Shown: positions 32,101 to 39,903, counted from the stretch's first letter. The stretch: DNA of 39,903 nt from Chitinophaga pinensis (GCA_945867505.1 CAMBIM010000005.1:1-39903); one strand, 5' to 3'. Made by a program: numbers and translations. The notes: generated by a model from the sequence alone, not told the origin.

Positions 32101-34267
32101 TATAAATCAACCAACAGAGTTAGTTCTTTCTACAGTAGTAACTCAAATTTCTTGTTTTAATACCTGTGATGGATCAATTGATTTAACCGTAACTGGCGGC
32201 ACTCCTAACTATACTTACAATTGGAGCAACGGTGAAACAACAGAAGACATAGCCTCTTTATGTGGAGCCATATACGTTGTTACAATTACTGATGATGATG
32301 GATGTACAGCCTCTACTTCAGCAACTATTGTAGCTACGGCACCAATCAATACCAGCTTTATTATTAAAAACCCTTTATGCTTTGGTGAGGCCAATGGTTC
32401 AATTGATTTAATCCCCTCTGGAGGAACATTCCCTTATACATTCAACTGGAGTAATGGATTTACCACGGAAGATTTAGCAAACATTGGAGACGGTGTTTAC
32501 ATCATAACAATAACCGATTCTAGGAATTGCGTTAAGGTAGATTCTACAGAATTGGTAGAGCCAAGTGCTATTTATACTTCTGGATTTATTAAGAATGTAT
32601 CTTGTAATGGAAACAACGATGGATTTATAGACATTACTGCATACGGAGGCACTTTGCCTTATGGCTTTAACTGGTCATGGGGGCCCTCTACCGAAGATTT
32701 AGGTAACTTACCGGGAGGCAATTATACTGTAACTGTAACTGACGTTAACGGTTGTCAGGCAGCTTCACTTTATGTAGTTACGGAACCTACGGTTCTTAAT
32801 GTGCAAGCTGTAGGAACTGATATTTCATGTTTTGGAGGATGTAATGGTTCTGTTGCTGCTATTCCAACGGGCGGAACAACTCCATACGAGTATCTATGGA
32901 ATAACTTTATTCCAGATTCTACTCAATCAGGCTTATGTGCAGGGAAGTATATTGTGTTACTGACCGATTCGAATGGTTGCCACACTTACGACAGTATTAA
33001 TATTGTTGAACCATCTGAAATTAGTATTACAGGTGTTGTTACTAATGTTTTCTGTAACGGATTTAATACAGGTTCAATTATTGTAACCGTTGGTGGTGGA
33101 ACTCCTGGCTATACTTTCTCATGGTCTAACGGAGAAACTACTCAAAGCATTACTGGTCTTGTAGCTGGAACTTATAGCGTTACTGTTACAGATAACAGAG
33201 GATGTATTAAAACAGCCACTTTTGTTGTTGCAGAATCAAATGGTATGTATACCAACGTATCTATTAATGCTCCAAAATGTTTCGGAGGAAACGATGCGTT
33301 TGTTTCTGTAGAAATTACTGGAGGCACACCTCCTTACGTTTATACATGGAATACAACTCCATCGCAACCTGGTGCTACAGCTACTAATTTGCAAGCTGGT
33401 GTTTATGAATTGACAATTACAGACGTGAATAGCTGTTCTGCAACTGTTTCTGCAACTGTAGCAAGTCCAAACCCGATAACTATTTCTACAAATCCTACTA
33501 ACTCGAAATGTTACAATACTTCTACTGGAGTAGTAGTAGCAACAGCAACAGGTGGTCAGCCTCCATACATTTATGAATTAAATGGAATAATTCAAAGTTC
33601 TAATACGTTCGTTAATTTGGGAGTGGGAACATACATTATAGCTGTGCGCGATGCTAATGGCTGTGAAGCAACTAAGAACTTTGATATACTATCTCCTGTG
33701 CCGGTAACAGTTGATTTAGTGGCACCACAAATAGTTATATTGCAAGGAATGACAGTTCCGTTGATAGCAACAGCTAATTCTCCTAACTCTCCAATTGTTA
33801 ATTATATATGGGAGCCAGGTGCAGACTCAATTTTCAATTTTAGTAATTGCGCAGATGCAACTAATTGCTTTAATCCAAACGTAACACCGCAATATACTAC
33901 TGTATTTACGGTTACAGTTATGAACGCAGATTCATGCTATGCTTCTGATACGGCAACTATTATAGTTGAAGCTAAACCATCAGCGTTTATACCGTCAGCA
34001 TTTACACCAAACGGTGACAATTTGAACGACCGATTTGAATTTGATATTCTTGGTGCAACAAACATTAATATCCAAATTTTTGACCGTTGGGGACATAAAA
34101 TATATGATAATCCTACTCAACTAAATGGTACAAATAGCGGTAGTGGATGGGATGGTAAAAATGAAGGTAAGGCATTGCCTTTCGATACGTATGTTTGGCA
34201 AATGAAGGTAACCTACTTTGATGGTCTTGTAAAAGACCAAAGCGGTACGGTTACAATTATGAAATAG
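29183..34267 (+). CDS. SprB-repeat giant surface adhesin with T9SS type B (gliding motility-associated) C-terminal domain
   Basis: A 1694-aa cell-surface protein. Signal peptide: residues 1-30 (CLSKIAIA, cut before QC). Residues 31-320 form a Cys-containing head domain (AWTNVSVGSGTYTNFNAQPG, WNVEAFATADI, IRARRTGFPCGLY). Two Ig-like units follow (about 321-520). Residues 523-1508 hold 13 SprB repeats. Each repeat starts with C-x-G-x3-G-x-I/V, has a GG-xP-Y-x-Y/F-x-W core and ends with an NGC-like Cys. A PKD-like spacer precedes the C-terminal domain at 1600-1694 (PSAFTPNGDNLNDRF, IFDRWGHKIY, GWDGKNEGK), which directs export by T9SS and surface attachment. SprB-type proteins serve as gliding adhesins in Flavobacterium; the role here is inferred. 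Closed by a terminator; its paralogue follows 83 nt later. Confidence 0.93.
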   Translation: MRKRLFSQTTTLRVLFFTTILFCLSKIAIAQCGLSAFNEGGTLTPTAAWTNVSVGSGTYTNFNAQPGRIYSFNYVTNSAVLPYVWDLTLSTSSGVLNYNNSLTPIRDPWTGGACPPIIRPQSSEWWSGTFNGLVTANTNAYNTSNSTCNAWVPGQGSAILSYKECIPTPDLGSGNNSWNVEAFATADINIPIPDARYGLYTDNNLNFVTTAFWAANSNPSTAASWLGCEVPNDNFAIRARRTGFPCGLYTISDNNHDDNLRIYVNGALIYDVSGGAPAGVVGNPAGYVLSSTDNVEVRLVDVCAPGVADVGINLQPLPILSGGTIGGVIDNSSVCEGIAIGNFTNAAAASGGTVGFPNGGNFTYDWELSTDGGGSFSSVGVSTDTWNSSTIVPVGSTYVIRRKVTDHCGSVAYSNTITVIGRPTPNASMSPISQTICPGTSASLTIDLNPGNGPFNIGYTDGVSNFSGSGLNTGDAITVSPTLSPTIYSFTTLTDVYGCTRTSGFTGGASVSVVPNITYNSVTSTDVLCNGGNTGTITVNAQGGNGGLEYSVDGGVNYQPSNIFTGLIAGTYNVYVKDNFGCIQPYGTPVIVAEPTDVTQTLIGVDASCANVFDGTITITPNGGIGPYNYSLNGGPLQPGNVFNGIAAGNYLVSVYDSNNCLDTASIAIGNTYIISVTIDTQANVSCIGAADGSFTVQVNGGIPAYSYSINGVTYQSSGTFTGLSAGTYIVIGRDSKGCTETVNVTIAPPAPIIVAVDSFNNVLCNGTATGNVFISVSGGTPGYTFNWNTGPTTEDLIGIPAGVYTVTVADSRGCLSTASATITEPLPLFLNIASYNDLLCSGDSSGAIDVTANGGVPAYTYLWSNGEVSEDIDELKLGTYTVTVTDNNGCTTTISQVINEPTPLIITATSVDVTCYGGSNGSINVSVTGGTPSYSFLWSTFETSEDIANLQAGTYNVIVSDNNGCQQNQSVTINQPTELVLSTVVTQISCFNTCDGSIDLTVTGGTPNYTYNWSNGETTEDIASLCGAIYVVTITDDDGCTASTSATIVATAPINTSFIIKNPLCFGEANGSIDLIPSGGTFPYTFNWSNGFTTEDLANIGDGVYIITITDSRNCVKVDSTELVEPSAIYTSGFIKNVSCNGNNDGFIDITAYGGTLPYGFNWSWGPSTEDLGNLPGGNYTVTVTDVNGCQAASLYVVTEPTVLNVQAVGTDISCFGGCNGSVAAIPTGGTTPYEYLWNNFIPDSTQSGLCAGKYIVLLTDSNGCHTYDSINIVEPSEISITGVVTNVFCNGFNTGSIIVTVGGGTPGYTFSWSNGETTQSITGLVAGTYSVTVTDNRGCIKTATFVVAESNGMYTNVSINAPKCFGGNDAFVSVEITGGTPPYVYTWNTTPSQPGATATNLQAGVYELTITDVNSCSATVSATVASPNPITISTNPTNSKCYNTSTGVVVATATGGQPPYIYELNGIIQSSNTFVNLGVGTYIIAVRDANGCEATKNFDILSPVPVTVDLVAPQIVILQGMTVPLIATANSPNSPIVNYIWEPGADSIFNFSNCADATNCFNPNVTPQYTTVFTVTVMNADSCYASDTATIIVEAKPSAFIPSAFTPNGDNLNDRFEFDILGATNINIQIFDRWGHKIYDNPTQLNGTNSGSGWDGKNEGKALPFDTYVWQMKVTYFDGLVKDQSGTVTIMK
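30749..33706 (+). repeat. Array of 13 SprB-type repeats (protein-level, ~75 aa period)
   Basis: The first Cys codon of successive repeats is at 30767, 31007, 31241, 31475, 31703, 31928, 32153, 32378, 32603, 32828, 33053, 33278 and 33509. The intervals are 240, 234, 234, 228, then 225 seven times, then 231 nt. Repeats share the C-x-G, GG-xP-Y, TED(I/L)-x-x-L-x-G-Y-x-V-T-V-x-D-x-x-GC pattern; nucleotide identity is modest, so these are old units. Confidence 0.93.
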
Positions 34268-34279
34268 ATTTCAATACAT

Positions 34280-34311
34280 CTCCCTTGCTTTTTATTAAGC
34301 AAGGGAGTTTT
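34280..34311 (+). terminator. Rho-independent terminator after the first adhesin gene
   Basis: CTCCCTTGCTT (34280-34290) pairs perfectly with AAGCAAGGGAG (34297-34307), with a 6-nt loop and a T-run after it. It lies 12 nt after the stop, so the second adhesin gene at 34351 probably needs its own promoter or read-through. Confidence 0.92.
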
Positions 34312-34350
34312 GATTTATAGACACACAAGTATTATTTAAAATTCTGTATT

Positions 34351-37300
34351 ATGAATAAGCACATGCTCTCTGGCACAAATGCTTCTTTTAAGAGATTTAC
34401 ACTTACCCTTGCTGTTTTTTTCTCCTTTATTTTTTCTTTTGAACTTTATGCCCAATGCGGGCTAAGTCCGTTTGTGCAAGGGGCTACCTTGACTCCAACA
34501 ACAGCTTGGACGAATGTAAGCGTTGGTAGCGGCACGTATATTAATTTTAACGTTACTAATGGTAATTTCTATTCGTTTAGGTATACCACAGCGAACTCTA
34601 ACCTAGGAGGGGCGAATTTGTGGGATATGACACTTTCCAATAGCTCAACGGCTCTCGCTTATAATAATTCTTCTACCCCCATTAATGACTCTTGGACTAA
34701 TGGAGCTGGTTGTCCTCAATCTACCAGCCCAACTTCGGCAGAGTGGTATTCTACATTCACTGGTCTACTACGCGTAAATACAAAAACAGATGTTAGTGGA
34801 ACATGCACAAACTGGATATCGGGACAAAATTCAGCTGTATTGCAATATAAAACTTGTGCACCTGCTGCTGATCCGGGTTCAGGAAGTAATGTCTGGAATG
34901 TAGAAGCTTTTGCAACAACAGATATATCTATTCCCAATACAAATGCACGCTACGGATATTATGTAGATAATAGCTTAAATTTCGTTACTACATCAAGTTG
35001 GGCGGTTGGATCAAATCCTTCAACAGCTTCTGGGTGGACAGGCTGTGGATCTGGAGGTGGAGGGCTCTTGATGCCAAACGACAACTTCACAATTCGTGCT
35101 CGCAGAACTGGTTTCCCATGTGGTCTATATAGAATTTTCGTAAATAATTCAGATGATAACATTCGTGTTTTAGTGAACGGAAATCAAATCTTTAATGCTA
35201 CTTGTTGTATCAGTACATCTACCCAAATTGGGAACGTAGCAGGATATGTTCTATCTTCCACTGATATAGTAGAAATTAGATTAATGGACGAATGTGGTGG
35301 TGGCCAAGCCAATGTAAGTTTTGTAGCACAAACACCACCTACTCTTACAGAGGCAACTATTGGATCTAACCAAAGTTTTTGTGGAACGGCAACACCAGCA
35401 GCATTGTCAGGTGTTGCAGCAACAGGTGGTTACGGAACCGCTTACATTGGTGGGTCTTATACTTACGACTGGAAATATTTAGATGGATGTGTGCCACCTG
35501 TAGTAGCAGTTGGTTTAAACAGCACATCAATAGCTCCTCCATCATTAACAGCAACACGTTGCTATGTAAGGACAGTGGAAGATAAATGCGGAAATGTTGA
35601 AAATTCTAATTTAGTAACAATTACCATAAACACGCCTTCAGTAGCACCGAGTTCTATTACCGGTACAAGTCTGATATGTAACGGACAAAGCACCACACTT
35701 AACGTTAGTGGCGGCTCTCTAGGCACTGGTGCAACTTGGCAATGGTATACGGGAAGTTGTGGAGGTACACCAGCAGGAACAGGCGCTTCTCTTCCTGTTA
35801 GCCCAATAACTACAACCACATATTATGTAAGAGCGGAAGGAACTTGTAACAATACAGCGTGCGCTCAAGTAACAGTTACAGTTAATAACCCTTCTGTAGC
35901 ACCTACAGGGGTTACAGGAATTACTACTATATGCAATGGAGGTACTACCACGCTTAACGTTGCTGGCGGTTCGTTAGGTACTGGTGCAGATTGGGCATGG
36001 TATAGCGGAAGTTGTGGAGGTAGTTTTGTTGCGAATGGACCATCAATTACTATTTCACCTTCCATCACCACTACTTACTTTGTAAGAGCTGTGGGTTCTG
36101 CCCCATGTACTTACCCTAGTGCCTGCGCTTCTGCAACTGTAACTGTCAACACACTTTCAGTTGCTCCCACTTCAATTTCAGGAACAACTACAATTTGTCA
36201 AGGAAGTTCAACAAATCTTACTGTGGTTGGCGGTTCCCTTGGCACTGGTGCAACTTGGCAATGGTATACGGGAAGTTGCGGAGGTACCCCAGCAGGAACA
36301 GGTGCTTCTCTTCCTGTTAATCCCCTAACAACAACTACTTACTATGTGCGCGCGGAAGGAACTTGTAACAATACAACGTGCGCTCAAGTAACGGTGATAG
36401 TTAATGACCCTTCTGTAGCACCTACAGGAGTTACAGGAATTACTACTATATGCAATGGAGGAGCTACCATACTGACCGTTGCGGGAGGTTCTTTAGGTAA
36501 TGGTGCTAACTGGCAATGGTATAGTGGAAGTTGCGGTGGAACATTTGTAGGTAGCGGAACTTCTGTTACTATATCACCTACAACAAGTACAACCTATTAT
36601 GTAAGAGCTGAGGGGCCATCCCCTTGTAATACTACTACAGCTTGTGCATCTCAATTGGTAACTGTTAATACACTTTCTACCGACCCTGTTTCTATTTCAG
36701 GAACAATCACTATTTGTGGGGGATTGTCAACTAATCTTACTGTGGTAGGCGGCTCCTTAGGTACAGGTGGTGTATGGACTTGGTATGCCGGAGGTTGCGG
36801 CACAGGCTCTTCCGTAGGTACGGGTGCTACTATAACAGTTACCCCAACCGCATCTACCAGTTACTATGTTCGTGCGGAAGGAACTTGTAATACAACCAAT
36901 TGTACATTTACTCCAGTTACAGTTAACGATTCATCAATAGTTGCTTCTTCTATTACAGGTTCGCCAGCAATATGCATAGGTGGTTCAACTAACCTTGCGG
37001 CAGTTGGTGGTTATTTGGGAGTAGGAGCTAACTGGCGTTGGTATAGCGCAAGTTGCGGAGGTACGTTGGTTGGAACAGGCACTCCAATATCAGTGTCACC
37101 TACAACAACTACTACCTATTATTTACGAGCAGAAGGTTTGTGTAATACCACAGTATGTATTCCATTTACAGTAACAGTAAATCCTCTACCCAACGGAAGT
37201 ATTGCCGGTTCTGCAACAGTTTGTTACGGAGTAGATACCACTGTTACCTTTAACTTTGCTGTAGGAACTGCCCCATTTGATGTGGTTTACACGGACGGAA

Positions 37301-39903
37301 CAAATACCTTTACAAAAACTAGTGTAAGCAATGGAGATACTATTCAGGTATTTCCACTTACTACTACTACTTATACTATTCAACAAATTACCGATAACAA
37401 TGGTTGCGTGAGAAGCACTGGATTCCTAGGAGCTGCAACAGTTACTATTGCGCCACTTCCGGTGGTTAATAGTGTAGTTGAAAACGATGTACTTTGTAAC
37501 GGTGGAAATACTGGTTCAATTAGTGTTACCGCTACAAACGGTACACCTACTTATACTTACTCTAACGACAATGGAGTTACTTACCAAGGCAGTAACGTTT
37601 TTAATGGACTTATAGCTGCAACCTATCAAATATTTATTCAAGATGTATTGGCTTGTAGATCTGCTTTGGCATATCCTGTTGTAGTAGGCGAGCCAACTGC
37701 TCTTACTCATATTGCAACTCCGCAAAATGCAAGTTGCGATAATGTATTTGATGGAAGTATAACGGTGAGTGCCTCTGGCGGTATTTTGCCATATAACTAC
37801 TCATTGAATGGCGGCCCAACGCAACCAGGTAATTTTTTCAATGGCTTATCTGCAGGAACCTATACCGTTTTAGTAACCGATGACAATGCTTGTACCAATT
37901 CCTCTACCGTAATTATTGATACAGCTTATGCTGTTTACGGAAGTTTAGTTTCGCAAACAGCTGTATCATGCTTTGGTGGAGTAGATGGAACTGTAACCGT
38001 TCAATTAACTGGTGGCGTTCCTCCTTATGCATACTCAATCAATGGTGTTCAATTCGTAGCTTCTCCAACCTTTACTGGTTTAGCTTCGGGTAATTATGTA
38101 GTTACGCTTCGCGATTCTAAAGGTTGTACTGATTTTGTTAATGTAACCATTGCACAGCCAAATCAATTGCAGGCGCAAATTGATTCAGTGATTAACATAG
38201 GATGTAGCGGAGCTAGCTCTGGTGCTATCTATATTACTGTAAGCGGAGGCAATCCAACTTATAACTTCTTGTGGAGTAACAGTGCTGTATCGGAAGACGT
38301 AACCGGATTGACTGCCGGAACTTACAATGTGGCTATTACTGATTCTAAAGGTTGCACTTCTTCTGTAGGAGCTACTATTTCTCAGCCACTTCCATTATTT
38401 GTAAACGTAGCTTCTTATAACGATTTAAGATGTTTCAACGATTCAACAGGTTCTATTGATGTTACTGTAAATGGAGGTGTGCCACCTTACAATTTTGCAT
38501 GGAGTAGCGGAGATATAACCGAAGATTTGACAAACTTAGATGCTGGTACATATTCGCTTACTGTTACTGACGCTAACGGATGCCAACAATTTATTTCAAG
38601 AACACTTACAGAGCCGGCTATGCTTGCATCGGGCACGGTGGTTACCAACTTAACTTGTAATGGTTCAAATGACGGAGATATTAACCTAACTGTAACTGGA
38701 GGAACTTTACCTTTTTCTTACTTATGGAGTAATGGACTTGTAACTGAAGACTTAACCGCTATTGCAGCAGGATCATATACTGTTGTTATAACTGATGCTA
38801 ATGGATGTGGTACATCGAATACTTCAGTGGTTACTCAACCGGATGCTTTGGTTCTTTCTACTACTATAACTAATGCAGGATGTAACGGAGCAGCAACTGG
38901 AGCTATTGACTTAGAAGTAACAGGCGGCACAGGCGCATATACTTACGAATGGACGGGTGGCGGAGCGACTCAAGACACCAGTAACTTGTTGGCAGGAACT
39001 TATGTAGTAACAGTTACCGATGCTAATAATTGTACGGCTACTGCATCTGCTACCATTTCACAACCAGCACAAGCATTAAATTCAACTATATCCGCTACAG
39101 ATGTTACTTGCTACGGTGCGAGTGATGGAACAGTAAACTTAACGGTAACAGGGGGAACACAACCTTATTCTTACTCTTGGAGCAATAACGCAAATACCGA
39201 AGACCTTACCAGTTTAGGACCTGATACTTATTCAGTAACTATTACGGATGCCAATTTATGCACCACGGTTACAAGTATTGTGGTGAACGAGCCGGATACT
39301 CTTGTAGCAACTATTGCAGGAACTGACGTTTCTTGTTTTGGAGGAAACGATGGTGCGGCTAACCTTACCGTAACAGGAGGAAATGGAGGATACGTTTACT
39401 TATGGAGTAACTTCGCAGGGACAGAAGATTTATCATCGCTTACTGCGGCCAACTATGTAGTTATTGTAAACGATGCTAAAGGATGCCAGGCAATTACAAG
39501 TGTTGTTATTGCGCAACCTGCACAATTAGTTATTTCAGGAGTTGTTACCAACGTATTGTGTAATGGTGCTGCTACTGGAGAAATAAACTTAACTATAAGC
39601 GGTGGTATCGGTTCATACACTTATGCTTGGACAGGCGGTGGTGCTACAGAAGATACCAGCGGTTTGGTTGTAGGAACTTATTCAGTTACTGTAACAGACG
39701 GAAATAACTGTACTGCTACAGCAACTTATACAATCACCCAACCTACTGCACTTTTATTGAATGCTACGACCACGGATGTAGGTTGTGCAGGCGGAGCGAA
39801 TGGTTCAATAGACATTACAGTTCAGGGCGGAGTATTCCCATACAGTTTTGCCTGGAGCAACGGTTCGGTTACAGAAGATGTGAACGGATTGAGCGGAGGC
39901 AGC
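34351..39903 (+). CDS. Second SprB-repeat giant adhesin, paralogue of the upstream gene (3' end outside window)
   Basis: The frame is open from ATG 34351 to the last base (1851 codons, no stop), so the C-terminus is outside. Signal peptide: residues 1-34 (ELYA, cut before QC). Residues 35-330 are the same head domain as in the upstream adhesin (AWTNVSVGSGTYINFN, WNVEAFATTDI, IRARRTGFPCGLY). One Ig-like unit follows, then six extra Ig-like units (about 430-943; TWQWYTGSCGG, TTTYYVRAEGTC), one Ig-like unit equivalent to the second of the upstream gene, and at least 11 SprB repeats from residue ~1043. A type B T9SS domain is expected off the edge but not seen. Codon 5 (ATG 34363) is an alternative start. 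The pair probably arose by tandem duplication. Confidence 0.92.
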   Translation, partial: MNKHMLSGTNASFKRFTLTLAVFFSFIFSFELYAQCGLSPFVQGATLTPTTAWTNVSVGSGTYINFNVTNGNFYSFRYTTANSNLGGANLWDMTLSNSSTALAYNNSSTPINDSWTNGAGCPQSTSPTSAEWYSTFTGLLRVNTKTDVSGTCTNWISGQNSAVLQYKTCAPAADPGSGSNVWNVEAFATTDISIPNTNARYGYYVDNSLNFVTTSSWAVGSNPSTASGWTGCGSGGGGLLMPNDNFTIRARRTGFPCGLYRIFVNNSDDNIRVLVNGNQIFNATCCISTSTQIGNVAGYVLSSTDIVEIRLMDECGGGQANVSFVAQTPPTLTEATIGSNQSFCGTATPAALSGVAATGGYGTAYIGGSYTYDWKYLDGCVPPVVAVGLNSTSIAPPSLTATRCYVRTVEDKCGNVENSNLVTITINTPSVAPSSITGTSLICNGQSTTLNVSGGSLGTGATWQWYTGSCGGTPAGTGASLPVSPITTTTYYVRAEGTCNNTACAQVTVTVNNPSVAPTGVTGITTICNGGTTTLNVAGGSLGTGADWAWYSGSCGGSFVANGPSITISPSITTTYFVRAVGSAPCTYPSACASATVTVNTLSVAPTSISGTTTICQGSSTNLTVVGGSLGTGATWQWYTGSCGGTPAGTGASLPVNPLTTTTYYVRAEGTCNNTTCAQVTVIVNDPSVAPTGVTGITTICNGGATILTVAGGSLGNGANWQWYSGSCGGTFVGSGTSVTISPTTSTTYYVRAEGPSPCNTTTACASQLVTVNTLSTDPVSISGTITICGGLSTNLTVVGGSLGTGGVWTWYAGGCGTGSSVGTGATITVTPTASTSYYVRAEGTCNTTNCTFTPVTVNDSSIVASSITGSPAICIGGSTNLAAVGGYLGVGANWRWYSASCGGTLVGTGTPISVSPTTTTTYYLRAEGLCNTTVCIPFTVTVNPLPNGSIAGSATVCYGVDTTVTFNFAVGTAPFDVVYTDGTNTFTKTSVSNGDTIQVFPLTTTTYTIQQITDNNGCVRSTGFLGAATVTIAPLPVVNSVVENDVLCNGGNTGSISVTATNGTPTYTYSNDNGVTYQGSNVFNGLIAATYQIFIQDVLACRSALAYPVVVGEPTALTHIATPQNASCDNVFDGSITVSASGGILPYNYSLNGGPTQPGNFFNGLSAGTYTVLVTDDNACTNSSTVIIDTAYAVYGSLVSQTAVSCFGGVDGTVTVQLTGGVPPYAYSINGVQFVASPTFTGLASGNYVVTLRDSKGCTDFVNVTIAQPNQLQAQIDSVINIGCSGASSGAIYITVSGGNPTYNFLWSNSAVSEDVTGLTAGTYNVAITDSKGCTSSVGATISQPLPLFVNVASYNDLRCFNDSTGSIDVTVNGGVPPYNFAWSSGDITEDLTNLDAGTYSLTVTDANGCQQFISRTLTEPAMLASGTVVTNLTCNGSNDGDINLTVTGGTLPFSYLWSNGLVTEDLTAIAAGSYTVVITDANGCGTSNTSVVTQPDALVLSTTITNAGCNGAATGAIDLEVTGGTGAYTYEWTGGGATQDTSNLLAGTYVVTVTDANNCTATASATISQPAQALNSTISATDVTCYGASDGTVNLTVTGGTQPYSYSWSNNANTEDLTSLGPDTYSVTITDANLCTTVTSIVVNEPDTLVATIAGTDVSCFGGNDGAANLTVTGGNGGYVYLWSNFAGTEDLSSLTAANYVVIVNDAKGCQAITSVVIAQPAQLVISGVVTNVLCNGAATGEINLTISGGIGSYTYAWTGGGATEDTSGLVVGTYSVTVTDGNNCTATATYTITQPTALLLNATTTDVGCAGGANGSIDITVQGGVFPYSFAWSNGSVTEDVNGLSGGS
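35641..37185 (+). repeat. Six Ig-like domains arranged as three ~519-nt two-domain units
   Basis: The key Cys codon of the six domains is at 35677, 35932, 36196, 36451, 36715 and 36973 (intervals 255, 264, 255, 264, 258). Domains 1, 3 and 5 are 519 nt apart; domains 2 and 4 are 519 nt apart and 4 and 6 are 522. Domains 1 and 3 are nearly identical in DNA around GGCACTGGTGCAACTTGGCA (35722 and 36241). Domains 2 and 4 share CCTTCTGTAGCACCTACAGG-like sequence (35890 and 36409). The third unit is more diverged. Confidence 0.92.
37480..39903 (+). repeat. SprB-type repeat array of the second adhesin (at least 11 repeats, cut by window edge)
   Basis: The first Cys codons are at 37495, 37735, 37969, 38203, 38431, 38656, 38881, 39109, 39334, 39559 and 39784. 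The intervals are 240, 234, 234, 228, 225, 225, 228, 225, 225 and 225 nt. The first six intervals equal those of the upstream adhesin. Repeats 7 and 10 (678 nt apart) are unusually alike (CNGAATG, then WTGGGAT-x-DTS), hinting at a three-repeat internal duplication. Confidence 0.92.

Noticed and set aside
30749-39903. CRISPR-like regular spacing at about 225 nt
   Set aside because: The period is too long, the units are diverged and in one open reading frame. They are protein repeats.

Overview
The window looks like a Bacteroidota chromosome, probably a gliding or surface-attached Sphingobacteriia/Chitinophagia/Saprospiria-type relative. The evidence is two very large SprB-repeat surface proteins, type IX secretion (T9SS) C-terminal sorting domains of both kinds (type A on the cell-wall hydrolase near 7-10 kb, type B on the adhesin ending at 34267), a short-form phosphatidylserine decarboxylase next to cdsA, weak ribosome binding sites, and promoter-like TAnnTTTG sequences. 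I see no rRNA, tRNA, CRISPR array, transposase or phage gene. The longest stretch without a gene is about 270 nt (15036-15308), so no gap exceeds 300 nt.

Layout. 1-3.84 kb (+): tripartite drug efflux set (HlyD-type adaptor cut by the left edge, 14-TM DHA2 permease, TolC-type channel). 3.87-6.96 kb (+): a possible tiny membrane peptide, a CPBP intramembrane protease, CdsA and Psd (phosphatidylethanolamine synthesis), and a small secreted Cys-rich protein, closed by a terminator. 7.08-10.45 kb (+): a secreted 1124-aa bifunctional peptidoglycan hydrolase with a T9SS tail. A bidirectional terminator separates it from a minus-strand run at 10.5-15.0 kb, transcribed in the order STAS protein, RNase Z, GH1 beta-glucosidase, truncated sigma factor, pyruvate dehydrogenase E2. 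15.3-17.9 kb (+): ClpC. 17.9-20.5 kb (-): RecN then FabI. 20.6-24.75 kb (+): two SGNH-hydrolase-like proteins and an MBOAT acyltransferase, a probable exopolysaccharide or cell-wall O-acetylation cassette. 24.8-29.0 kb: zinc alcohol dehydrogenase, GNAT acetyltransferase, a glycosyltransferase-like protein (-), glutathione peroxidase, DNA polymerase III delta-prime. 29.2-39.9 kb (+): two tandem paralogous giant adhesins; the second is open to the right edge (1851 codons visible, no stop).

The most interesting material is (i) the adhesin pair, which shares a distinctive Cys-containing head domain and a SprB array whose first Cys residues are spaced identically (240, 234, 234, 228, 225, 225 nt) in both genes, while the second gene carries an extra block of six Ig-like domains organised as three ~519-nt two-domain units; (ii) the lysozyme-like plus amidase hydrolase; (iii) three different 7-nt repeat arrays in or at the start of coding sequences (E2 linker, recN, SGNH signal peptide) and a GC-rich triple-palindrome element inside the MBOAT gene; (iv) a paired palindrome over the putative promoter of the SGNH/MBOAT cluster; and (v) a sigma factor lacking region 4. 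All function calls come from reading the sequence; no searches were run.
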